Below, piece after piece: positions 23,934 through 29,376 of a DNA stretch of 29,376 bases. Source of the stretch: a virus; IMG/VR virus record IMGVR_UViG_3300028025_004080, positions 1 through 29,376 of that record; one strand, 5' to 3'. Under the pieces are notes generated by a model. That model was not told the origin of the DNA and made no database searches. It was given only the letters and a program-made list of their open reading frames with translations. A program made the position numbers and the translations under genes. Each line of letters opens with the position of its first letter. Within the stretch, counting starts at the first letter, position 1.

Positions 23934-24424
23934 TGACAATGGATAAAGAAACCCTTGAATGGCTAGAGTTTGGTTCTAATCCCACACAGGAGAATAAAAT
24001 GAGTCTTAATCTTAAAGTTGTTAAAATGAGTGGATTTATAAATCTCACTCAACGTTCAGAAGGAAATGCAGGATTTGATCTTTATGCTACAGAAGAAGGC
24101 ATTTTAGCTCCAAATGAAAGAGTAGCAGTACCAGTTGGTATTTCTACGTCTTTTAGCCCAGAGTATTATATGCGGGTTGCTCCTCGTTCTGGCCTTGCAG
24201 CTAAGAATGGTATTAATGTTCTTGCTGGTGTTATTGACTCAAGTTATAGAGGAGAATGGAAAGTGATTCTTCATAACACATCAACGCTCCATTTTGATTG
24301 GGACATTGGTGATAGAATTGCACAAGCAATTCCAGAGAAGATTTCTACTGACCAATTTGAGTTTGTGGAGTCTTTAAGTGAAACTGATAGAGGAAGTGGT
24401 GGTTTCGGTTCGTCGGGACGTTGA
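23933..24424 (+). CDS. dut: dUTPase
   Basis: 163 residues from 23933. A second ATG at 23999 has a stronger AGGAG six bases upstream, lies closer to the first dUTPase strand (LNLKVVKM) and may be the true start, giving 141 residues. All five trimeric dUTPase motifs are present: AGFDLYA, APRSGLA, LAGVIDSSYRGEW, GDRIAQ and the C-terminal GSGGFGSSGR arm. The enzyme converts dUTP to dUMP, keeping uracil out of DNA and feeding ThyX. The 3' end overlaps the next small gene by 47 bases. Confidence 0.95.
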   Translation: MTMDKETLEWLEFGSNPTQENKMSLNLKVVKMSGFINLTQRSEGNAGFDLYATEEGILAPNERVAVPVGISTSFSPEYYMRVAPRSGLAAKNGINVLAGVIDSSYRGEWKVILHNTSTLHFDWDIGDRIAQAIPEKISTDQFEFVESLSETDRGSGGFGSSGR

Positions 24425-24617
24425 ACCACAAGAAGGAGACATTGTAAGGTATCACGTTGATAATATGGATTTTGACGGCATGTACATTACAAAAGTGTTT
24501 GATGATAGAGGTTTTGATATTAAAGAGTCTGTAGAATTTCACGAAGTTTTTGTGTTTGACACAGGCCACATGGAAAGATTTTTTGCTTTTGAACTACTTG
24601 GAGTTTTGGAACTATGA
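24378..24617 (+). CDS. Small unknown protein overlapping dut
   Basis: Up to 79 residues from GTG 24378; GTG 24396 or 24399 after AGAGGAA are alternative starts. Predicted beta-rich with VEPQEGDIVRYHVD, as in small SH3-like proteins, and an aromatic end (MERFFAFELL). The 47-base overlap with dut is long, but after the dut stop the frame stays open to the purA start, where it overlaps by 4 bases. Confidence 0.55.
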   Translation: MKLIEEVVVSVRRDVEPQEGDIVRYHVDNMDFDGMYITKVFDDRGFDIKESVEFHEVFVFDTGHMERFFAFELLGVLEL

Positions 24618-25636
24618 AAACTATTGATAATGTTGATGTTGTGTACGGGGCTTCGTGGGGCGATGAAGGCAAAGGAAAAATTACACATTTCTTAGCATCA
24701 AAACCAAACTATTATAATTTTGTTTGCAGATGGAACGGTGGGAGTAATGCTGGTCATACCATTTTTCATAATGGTAAGAAGTTTGCTACTCACATCGTAC
24801 CATCTGGTATTTTTTATGGTATTAAATCTGTAATTGGCCCAAATTGTGTAGTTAATATTGATTCTTTTTATAAAGAAGTTAATGAACTTGCTCTTGGAGG
24901 TCTTAATACCTCACTTATTAAAATTCATCCATTAGCACACATTGTAACTAGTGAACATATTGAAGAAGATAAAGCTAAGCTAGGGCATCTTGGAACAACT
25001 TCACAAGGTATAGCACCAGCATATCGAGACAAAGCCGCCAGAAAGGGTCTACTTGCCAAAGATAGCACAATAGATAAATCCTACATTTTAAATGAAGAAC
25101 TATACGGGAACATTCTTTGTGAAGGCGCACAGGGATACCATCTTGATATTAATTATGGCAATTATCCATTTATTACATCAAGTGAATGTTTACCATATGG
25201 TGCTTGTTCACTAGGCTTTCCACCACAAAAGATTAAGAATGTTTTTGCTTGTGCTAAAATTTATGATACTCGTTCTGGTACAGACCCTTTGTTTCCAGAA
25301 AGTTTACTTGAAGATCCTACTCTTTTAAGTATAGCTGACGCTGGAAAAGAATACGGTACAACAACTGGTCGTAGACGTAAAGTTAATTGGTTAAATCTTG
25401 ATAAACTTATTGAGGCGATTAAGATTGGTGGTGCCACACATCTTGTAATAAACAAATGTGACATTCTTAAACAAATTGGTATCTATAAAGCGTTTCACGA
25501 AGGAAAACTAATTGAGTTCAAAACATTTGATGAATTACAAGACTTTATTGATTTTGTTTGTTATAATAGTTCTGATTTGCTAGAGTACATTTACTTTAGT
25601 GGAAACCCAGAAATTATTGAAGGATTTGAAGTATGA
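24614..25636 (+). CDS. purA: Short adenylosuccinate synthetase (PurA/PurZ-family)
   Basis: 340 residues, against about 430 for bacterial PurA and about 340 for archaeal PurA. The P-loop W15-GDEGKGK is at 15-22 with the catalytic-base Asp17. NAGHT (45-49) follows, then a GTTSQGIAPAY...ARKGL block, EGAQG...LDINYGNYPFITSS, GTTTGRRRKVNWL and NKCD. PurA joins aspartate to IMP with GTP. PurZ enzymes of 2-aminoadenine phages use dGMP and, as I recall, replace the catalytic Asp by Ser/Gly. Here Asp is kept, so ordinary IMP chemistry, or the Asp-retaining PurZ0 type, is favoured. A guaB-like gene lies about 1 kb downstream. Confidence 0.9.
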   Translation: MKTIDNVDVVYGASWGDEGKGKITHFLASKPNYYNFVCRWNGGSNAGHTIFHNGKKFATHIVPSGIFYGIKSVIGPNCVVNIDSFYKEVNELALGGLNTSLIKIHPLAHIVTSEHIEEDKAKLGHLGTTSQGIAPAYRDKAARKGLLAKDSTIDKSYILNEELYGNILCEGAQGYHLDINYGNYPFITSSECLPYGACSLGFPPQKIKNVFACAKIYDTRSGTDPLFPESLLEDPTLLSIADAGKEYGTTTGRRRKVNWLNLDKLIEAIKIGGATHLVINKCDILKQIGIYKAFHEGKLIEFKTFDELQDFIDFVCYNSSDLLEYIYFSGNPEIIEGFEV

Positions 25637-25881
25637 GTTCAGCACGCAAGATCAAAAAGCAAAATAGAATAATTCAAGAAAAAGCACTTTTATTTGATGC
25701 ATTACCACAAAAATGTAATGGTTGTAGCACACCATACGATAGAAATAATAGAGATCAAGCTTTTTCTTGGTCTGTAATGGTGTTCAATGAAAGTAAACAA
25801 GTTAAATTATTCTGTCCTACTTGCTATAAAGATGTTCAAGCATGGGCAGAAGATACAGTTAAAGAGGCTGAAAATGAGTAA
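25633..25881 (+). CDS. Small zinc-binding unknown protein
   Basis: 82 residues: basic N-terminus (ARKIKKQNRIIQ), then C-N-G-C and, 40 residues later, CPTC. The four Cys probably hold one zinc. The intervening WSVMVFNESKQVKLF is a beta hairpin. ATGA overlap with purA; 8-base overlap with the DUF3310 gene. No function known. Confidence 0.65.
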   Translation: MSSARKIKKQNRIIQEKALLFDALPQKCNGCSTPYDRNNRDQAFSWSVMVFNESKQVKLFCPTCYKDVQAWAEDTVKEAENE

Positions 25882-26161
25882 CTACGATTATATTCCAAGT
25901 GCGGAACAAATGACTAAAGCACTTGAGAAGTTAAATAAAGTCCAAGAAATGGTGGATCATCCAGCTCATTATAACTTTGGTGAAATTGAAGCTATTGACA
26001 TTATTGAAGATCAAGGTTTAGGTGAAGCTTTTTGTGCTGCAAACATAATTAAATATGTTTTGAGATATAAGCATAAAGGTACACCACTAAAAGACCTTCA
26101 AAAAATTAAATGGTACACAGAGAGGTTAATAAGTTATTATGAAAATAGTAGTAAAAAATAA
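25874..26161 (+). CDS. DUF3310 (SaV-like) protein
   Basis: 95 residues with the family core from about 27 to 90: VDHPAHYNFGEIEAIDIIE, FCAANIIKYVLRYKHKGTP and DLQKIKWYTERLI. DUF3310 proteins are common in phages and often sit among nucleotide-metabolism genes. Their activity is not settled. Its place between purA and the guaB-like gene is in line with that. Start at 25874 overlaps the upstream gene; a longer frame beginning at 25787 has no support. Confidence 0.85.
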   Translation: MSNYDYIPSAEQMTKALEKLNKVQEMVDHPAHYNFGEIEAIDIIEDQGLGEAFCAANIIKYVLRYKHKGTPLKDLQKIKWYTERLISYYENSSKK

Positions 26162-26513
26162 TTCAATTGTAAAAGAACTTGGTTTTGAAGATTTTGAAGA
26201 AATAACTAAATCTGGTAAACCATATGTTGTAAAATTTACAAGTGCTACATGCCATTTGTGTAAAGGTCTTAAACCAATTTTTGAGCAAATAGCAGAACAA
26301 TATAAAGACAAGTTTAAGTTTGGAAACGTAAATTCTTCTACACAAAGAAAATTATTTAGATTGTTTAATATTGATGGAGTACCAGAAATTTTTATAATAC
26401 ATGGTAATGATTTGTACCATATAGAATATCCAGAAGATAATGCAGATCCAATTTCTGGTTATCCAAAAGATTATATAACTGAACATTTGGACAATTACCA
26501 TGATAGCATCTAG
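26139..26513 (+). CDS. Thioredoxin-like protein
   Basis: 124 residues with a thioredoxin fold. Active site C38-H-L-C41 follows strand YVVKFTSAT, and the cis-Pro segment GVPEIFII lies near residue 80. The CHLC sequence is unlike the usual CGPC, so redox potential may differ. A natural role would be to reduce the class II ribonucleotide reductase. Overlaps both neighbours (23 and 14 bases). Confidence 0.85.
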   Translation: MKIVVKNNSIVKELGFEDFEEITKSGKPYVVKFTSATCHLCKGLKPIFEQIAEQYKDKFKFGNVNSSTQRKLFRLFNIDGVPEIFIIHGNDLYHIEYPEDNADPISGYPKDYITEHLDNYHDSI

Positions 26514-26688
26514 AGCAGTAGAGATACATAATTTAATTTATATGCTTGAAATGGCTATGAAAAAATATCCAGATTTAAGGCTAATGCAACTTCTTGGTAA
26601 TGGGTTTCCTGCTGTAGATAACTACTATGTTGACGATAAAAAAGTAATGGATTATCTTGTAAAGCTTGTGAACCAAGTGGAGGATTGA
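26500..26688 (+). CDS. Small unknown protein
   Basis: 62 residues: helix AVEIHNLIYMLEMAMKKYP, then LRLMQLLGNGFP and a C-terminal helix. It looks like a small phage protein that I cannot name. Its stop overlaps the guaB-like start, and a candidate promoter for that gene lies within its 3' half. Weak Shine-Dalgarno, so coupled translation is likely. Confidence 0.6.
   Translation: MIASRAVEIHNLIYMLEMAMKKYPDLRLMQLLGNGFPAVDNYYVDDKKVMDYLVKLVNQVED
26630..26658 (+). promoter_or_regulatory. Candidate internal promoter for the guaB-like gene
   Basis: TTGACG (26630-26635), 17-base spacer, TATCTT (26653-26658). The -10 is the same as that of the uvsX promoter. It is inside a coding region, so chance cannot be ruled out. 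Confidence 0.35.
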
Positions 26689-27722
26689 TGTTTCGGGAAG
26701 CACTTACATATGATGATGTACTTTTAGTTCCACAATATAGTGATATTGAAAGTCGTAAAGAAATAAACCTTGGAAATTGGCTTGATGAAGAAAGAGGTTT
26801 GTGGTTTGACTTACCAATCATTTCTTCTCCTATGGATACTGTAACCGAAGATAAAATGGCTATTCTTATTGGCAAAATGGGTGGTCTTGGAATTGTTCAT
26901 AGATATAATACTATTGAAAGACAATGTGAGATTGCAGATACTATTTGTGAAGAAATTGGTTCAAATAAGTTTGGTTGTGCTATTGGAATTACAGGAGATT
27001 ATCTTGAAAGAGCAACAGCACTAGTAGAATCAAATGTTAAAATTCTTTGTTTAGATGTTGCTCATGGTGACCACATTTTGATGAAAAACGCCCTAATTAC
27101 TCTTAGGGAGAAACTAGGCAATGGACCACACCTCATGGCAGGAAATGTTGCAACGCTTAGTGGTTTTGATAATCTTGTTTCTTGGGGAGCTAATTCAATT
27201 CGTGTTGGTATTGGTGGGGGTAGCATTTGTTCTACTCGTATTCAAACTGGTCATGGAGTTCCTTCTTTGGATAGCGTAATGGATTGTGTAAGGACTGATA
27301 AGAATGTTTCGATTATTGCTGACGGTGGCATTAGAAATTCTGGTGATATTGTTAAAGCTCTTGGTATTGGGGCTGATTTTGCTATGCTCGGTTCAGTTCT
27401 TGCTGGAAGCGATAAAACTCCAGGTGAAACGTATATTAGTGCAAGGACAGGAGAAGCTTCTAAAACCTATCGTGGCATGGCTTCTAAAGACGCACAAATG
27501 GATTGGAGAGGTAAGGCATCTTCGCTTGAAGGAATTTCAACAACAATTCCATATAAAGGAGAAACAAGAGCAATTATCGAACAACTTGATAATGGTATAC
27601 GTTCTGGTTTTTCTTATTCTGGAGCGAGAACCATTAATGAATTCTGGTATAAGGCAAGGTTTGTTAAACAAACCTCAGCAGCAGCAAGAGAATCAGATAC
27701 CCACATCCTACACAGAAGATAA
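26688..27722 (+). CDS. IMP dehydrogenase/GMP reductase-family enzyme without CBS domains
   Basis: 344 residues from the ATG at 26688, with GGAGG 4 bases upstream. The (beta/alpha)8 barrel shows LTYDDVLLVP (6-15), SSPMDTVTE (47-54), the catalytic-loop GIGGGSICSTR with Cys181, and ADGGIRNSGDIVKAL (211-225). MLGS and YKGE follow. The N-terminal DTVTE and ADGGIR fit IMP dehydrogenase. The short flap between YRGMAS and SLEG, lacking an obvious RYF, looks more like GMP reductase. The two CBS domains of typical IMPDH (about 490 residues) are absent, so allosteric control by ATP/GTP is probably lost. It would act at the same IMP branch point as the PurA-like enzyme. Confidence 0.85.
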   Translation: MFREALTYDDVLLVPQYSDIESRKEINLGNWLDEERGLWFDLPIISSPMDTVTEDKMAILIGKMGGLGIVHRYNTIERQCEIADTICEEIGSNKFGCAIGITGDYLERATALVESNVKILCLDVAHGDHILMKNALITLREKLGNGPHLMAGNVATLSGFDNLVSWGANSIRVGIGGGSICSTRIQTGHGVPSLDSVMDCVRTDKNVSIIADGGIRNSGDIVKALGIGADFAMLGSVLAGSDKTPGETYISARTGEASKTYRGMASKDAQMDWRGKASSLEGISTTIPYKGETRAIIEQLDNGIRSGFSYSGARTINEFWYKARFVKQTSAAARESDTHILHRR

Positions 27723-28030
27723 TGAGCGAAATTTCTAGAGTTTCATTTAAATTTCCCACAGTAAAATGTGCTGAACTTGCAGTAAAAATGAAAAATGATA
27801 ATGTTAGAAAACAACAATTTTTTCAAGCAATTGCACAAGCATATCTATCAGATGATGATGAATTTATTAAATGGTGGCATAATCATTTAAAAAATATCAA
27901 AATTCCTAAAGCTAGATTAAAAGCAAAAATTCAACTAATTAATGAAGGCAAAGAACTTGAAAAAGACTTTGCTCTTAATGAAGAAGAAATAGAAAATATT
28001 TTTGATATTTTAGAAAATTTTGAAGATTAA
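27722..28030 (+). CDS. Unknown helical phage protein
   Basis: 102 residues, helical: RKQQFFQAIAQAYLSDDDEFIKWW, a basic middle and an acidic C-terminus (EEEIENIFDILENFED). The FFQAIAQAYL-x-D segment looks like a small DNA- or transcription-associated phage protein, but no match is certain. It overlaps the upstream stop (TAATG). Confidence 0.6.
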   Translation: MSEISRVSFKFPTVKCAELAVKMKNDNVRKQQFFQAIAQAYLSDDDEFIKWWHNHLKNIKIPKARLKAKIQLINEGKELEKDFALNEEEIENIFDILENFED

Positions 28031-28052
28031 AAAGTATTTTTAAAAAAAGCGC

Positions 28053-28072
28053 ACTATTTATTCGTGTAGGAG
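28053..28072 (+). promoter_or_regulatory. CTATTTAT-N6-AGGAG leader, possible late-promoter variant
   Basis: CTATTTAT (28054-28061), six bases, then AGGAG (28068-28072) before the ATG at 28081. The same arrangement stands before the gene at 1643 (1618-1636). The block resembles T4 late TATAAATA at 5 to 6 of 8 positions. The role is inferred. Confidence 0.3.
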
Positions 28073-28080
28073 CAATACAA

Positions 28081-28647
28081 ATGAGCAAGAAACCTTTATT
28101 ATCAGAAAGTCAAGTAGCAAAATGGATGAAACTTGCTAACATTGACAAAAATGCAACACAAAATTTCCTTACAGAAAATAAAAAAAGCAACAAAAAGTTA
28201 GTTAAAGAGAATATGTCTTATGCCCGTCAAGATGAAGAATCCCCAGTAGATGATATGGAAAGCATGGACGATATGGGTGGTATGGATGATATGGGTGATG
28301 GTGCTATGGGCGAAGAACCATCCGTAGAAGAACCAATGGATGATATGGGAGCCGATGAAGGCGAAGTAGAATTTGATTCAGTAGATGATTTAAAAACAGT
28401 AATTAAAGATGCAGTAATGGACGCTCTTAGCGAACTTGGCCTTGCCGATGAAATGGGTGGTGGCGAAGAAGAAGCAGAAGAAGAGCTTGATCTCGGCATG
28501 GAGGGAGGCGATGAAGGGGGTGATGACTCTGCCGAACCCGCCGAAGATGACGAGGACGATGTACCACTTGCAGAAGGTGTAGAAGTCCTTACCGACAATG
28601 AGGTTATCAACGAAGTCCTCAAACGTGTTATTCGTAGATTAGTCTGA
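28081..28647 (+). CDS. Very acidic tagged protein, possible head scaffold/core component
   Basis: 188 residues. The N-terminal 50 are basic with NFLTEN (28-33), a T4-like L-x-E protease site. Residues 51-165 are almost all Asp/Glu/Gly/Met with short DDM and MGGMDDMG repeats. The C-terminus is a basic amphipathic helix, EVLKRVIRRLV. Acidic, helical and cleavable is the pattern of T4 internal core proteins and small scaffolds. The next genes include a ClpP-like protease, suggesting a head-assembly neighbourhood. A DNA-mimic or ion-binding role is an alternative. Antisense open frames here are composition artefacts. Confidence 0.6.
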   Translation: MSKKPLLSESQVAKWMKLANIDKNATQNFLTENKKSNKKLVKENMSYARQDEESPVDDMESMDDMGGMDDMGDGAMGEEPSVEEPMDDMGADEGEVEFDSVDDLKTVIKDAVMDALSELGLADEMGGGEEEAEEELDLGMEGGDEGGDDSAEPAEDDEDDVPLAEGVEVLTDNEVINEVLKRVIRRLV

Positions 28648-28666
28648 TAAAATAAAATAATAAAGG

Positions 28667-28695
28667 TTGCTCTTTTGACTACGCAGGGTTATAAT
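28667..28695 (+). promoter_or_regulatory. Promoter nested in terminator, -10 in the loop
   Basis: TTGCTC (28667-28672, 4 of 6), 17-base spacer, perfect TATAAT (28690-28695), which forms the hairpin loop. A start near 28702 would fall in the 3' arm. TTGACT at 28676 is only 9 bases from the -10 and cannot be its -35. Confidence 0.55.
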
Positions 28696-28713
28696 GACTC
28701 TGCGTAGTTTTTT
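28678..28713 (+). terminator. Rho-independent terminator after the acidic protein gene
   Basis: A 12-bp stem (28678-28689 with 28697-28708), 7-base loop (TATAATG) and six T (28708-28713). Confidence 0.85.
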
Positions 28714-28725
28714 ATTTGGAGAAAA

Positions 28726-29109
28726 ATGATTTATTTATCATGGTTTTTGTTCTTCTTGGCTGGAGTTTTGTTTTCTAAACTGTTTTCGGCTATGCTAGAT
28801 CTTGGTGTTGTTGTTTCGTTCTCAAGAACAATCTCAGATAGAATTTTAGTTTCCTTGCTTATGCTGACGCAGGAGTTAGAATACTTAAGAGAATTGAAGA
28901 TAGAAGTGTTGAAAGAAAAAGGTGCTACAGAAGACCAGATAAACTTTCAACTATCTTTATTTGATAAATGGTTTACACATTGGAAAGAAGCGGTTATAAT
29001 TAATTTTGTTTCATCTTACCCACAACCACTAAAGAAAGACCTACAATTTCATGATTGGGCAAGTATGACAAAGTACGTTGAAAAGATTGTAAAAGAAAAA
29101 AGAATTTAA
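28726..29109 (+). CDS. Unknown protein with N-terminal membrane anchor
   Basis: 127 residues. The hydrophobic segment 3-20 (YLSWFLFFLAGVLFSKLF) is followed by helices rich in Leu and charged residues (LTQELEYLRELKIEVLKEK) and a C-terminal WASMTKYVEKIVKEKRI. It looks like a single-pass inner-membrane protein with a cytoplasmic coiled region. No signal-peptidase site is evident. The gene has TTTGGAG before the ATG and follows the nested promoter directly. Confidence 0.65.
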   Translation: MIYLSWFLFFLAGVLFSKLFSAMLDLGVVVSFSRTISDRILVSLLMLTQELEYLRELKIEVLKEKGATEDQINFQLSLFDKWFTHWKEAVIINFVSSYPQPLKKDLQFHDWASMTKYVEKIVKEKRI

Positions 29110-29122
29110 CAAAGAGGTATAA

Positions 29123-29376
29123 ATGCTATTCAATAAATCTCGTAAGAAAGTAAATGACGAACATGAACACGATGATGAAGCAGAAGAGGTAGCAGAGGCT
29201 GGTTCTAAGCCACCTATGCCAATGACCCTATTTATGCCTCCTGCTGGTGCTGGTAAAGCAGAATCACGTTCAATTGGTCTGTTTGGTGAAGTAGAGGAAG
29301 CAAAGATTGCTCAGATTGTTGCGGTAATGCTTGATTTGGCAGAAAATTGTGAGGTTGATTATCCAGTAAACCCAGA
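29123..29376 (+). CDS. N-terminal part of a ClpP-like protease (3' end outside window)
   Basis: The frame opens at ATG 29123 (AGAGG upstream) and runs off the end with 84 complete codons. A charged N-terminus (KSRKKVNDEHEHDDEAEE) precedes SRSIGLFGEVEEAKIAQIV and LDLAENCEVDYPVNP. The R-x-I-x-L-x-GE-x(4)-A/I pattern followed by a helix and a strand is how ClpP and phage ClpP-fold head proteases begin. The catalytic Ser and His would lie past the window. Because it follows a tagged acidic protein, a head-maturation role is possible. Partial, so the family is tentative. Confidence 0.55.
   Translation, partial: MLFNKSRKKVNDEHEHDDEAEEVAEAGSKPPMPMTLFMPPAGAGKAESRSIGLFGEVEEAKIAQIVAVMLDLAENCEVDYPVNP

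Noticed and set aside
24614-25636. Firm claim of a 2-aminoadenine (Z) genome
   Set aside because: The catalytic Asp that PurZ enzymes replace is present, and no DatZ or MazZ gene is seen in the window.
27304-27738. 144-residue + strand open frame overlapping the guaB-like gene
   Set aside because: Leu/Ile-rich out-of-frame reading of a clear enzyme gene, without a Shine-Dalgarno sequence.
28227-28622. Long open frame on the minus strand, Ser/Pro-rich
   Set aside because: It is the antisense of the Asp/Glu/Gly/Met-rich acidic protein; the open frame follows from that composition and has no sensible start context.
1-29376. tRNA genes, CRISPR arrays, insertion sequences, introns or homing endonucleases
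   Set aside because: No cloverleaf with a TTCRA-type arm, no spaced direct repeats, no terminal inverted repeats with a transposase, and the large enzyme genes (dnaE, nrdJ) are uninterrupted.

Overview
The window looks like a piece of a large, AT-rich, tailed double-stranded DNA phage genome with a T4-like replication core. All credible genes lie on the + strand, packed with ATGA or TAATG overlaps and with 50-80 nt gaps only at transcription-unit boundaries. I saw no tRNA, rRNA, CRISPR array or insertion sequence. T4-type markers are a gp32-like single-strand DNA-binding protein, a UvsX/RecA-like recombinase, a gp41/DnaB-like helicase and a T4 RNase H-like 5' nuclease. The polymerases are not T4-like: a full-length DnaE (Pol III alpha) with a PHP domain, plus a short family A polymerase without an exonuclease domain. 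The host cannot be named. The class II (B12-dependent) ribonucleotide reductase only implies that cobalamin is available, and the TTGACA/TATAAT-like promoters imply use of host sigma70-type RNA polymerase.

Layout. 1-4439: partial unknown gene, family A polymerase, Dps-like small protein, dual-specificity phosphatase with virion-type tags, Nudix hydrolase, possible tubulin-like protein, small unknown. 4414-5351: gp32 unit with its own promoter, a predicted pseudoknot leader and a terminator. 5373-6497: UvsX. 6580-14054: deaminase, three small unknowns, 5' nuclease, two tagged Cys-rich basic proteins, helicase, class II RNR. 14119-21669: small zinc protein, GroES-like protein, two small proteins (one membrane), ThyX, a pair of overlapping unknowns, a conserved small phage protein, DnaE. 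21712-22248: tagged unknown. 22298-28647: UvdE-like repair nuclease, a 29-residue membrane micro-protein, metallophosphoesterase, dUTPase, short adenylosuccinate synthetase, zinc protein, DUF3310 protein, thioredoxin, IMP dehydrogenase/GMP reductase-like enzyme, and an acidic tagged protein. 28726-29376: membrane-anchored unknown and the start of a ClpP-like protease.

How the genes fit together. RNR, ThyX, dUTPase and the deaminase supply deoxynucleotides, while PurA and GuaB-like enzymes act at the IMP branch point. DnaE, gp41, gp32, UvsX and the 5' nuclease form the replication/recombination machine. UvdE adds damage repair. Several proteins carry short L-x-E-type terminal tags resembling T4 capsid-targeting/prohead-protease signals, which suggests they are packaged in the head.

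The most striking signal is regulatory. At four gene boundaries (5306, 14064, 22251, 28667) and probably a fifth (21661), a sigma70-like promoter is nested inside the hairpin of the preceding terminator. The 5' arm is the promoter spacer, the -10 is at or next to the loop, and the predicted start site falls in or at the beginning of the 3' arm. At 14119 and 22298 the 3' arm also holds the Shine-Dalgarno sequence. The gp32 leader also has a T4-like arrangement, with a promoter placing a predicted H-type pseudoknot at the 5' end of the mRNA.
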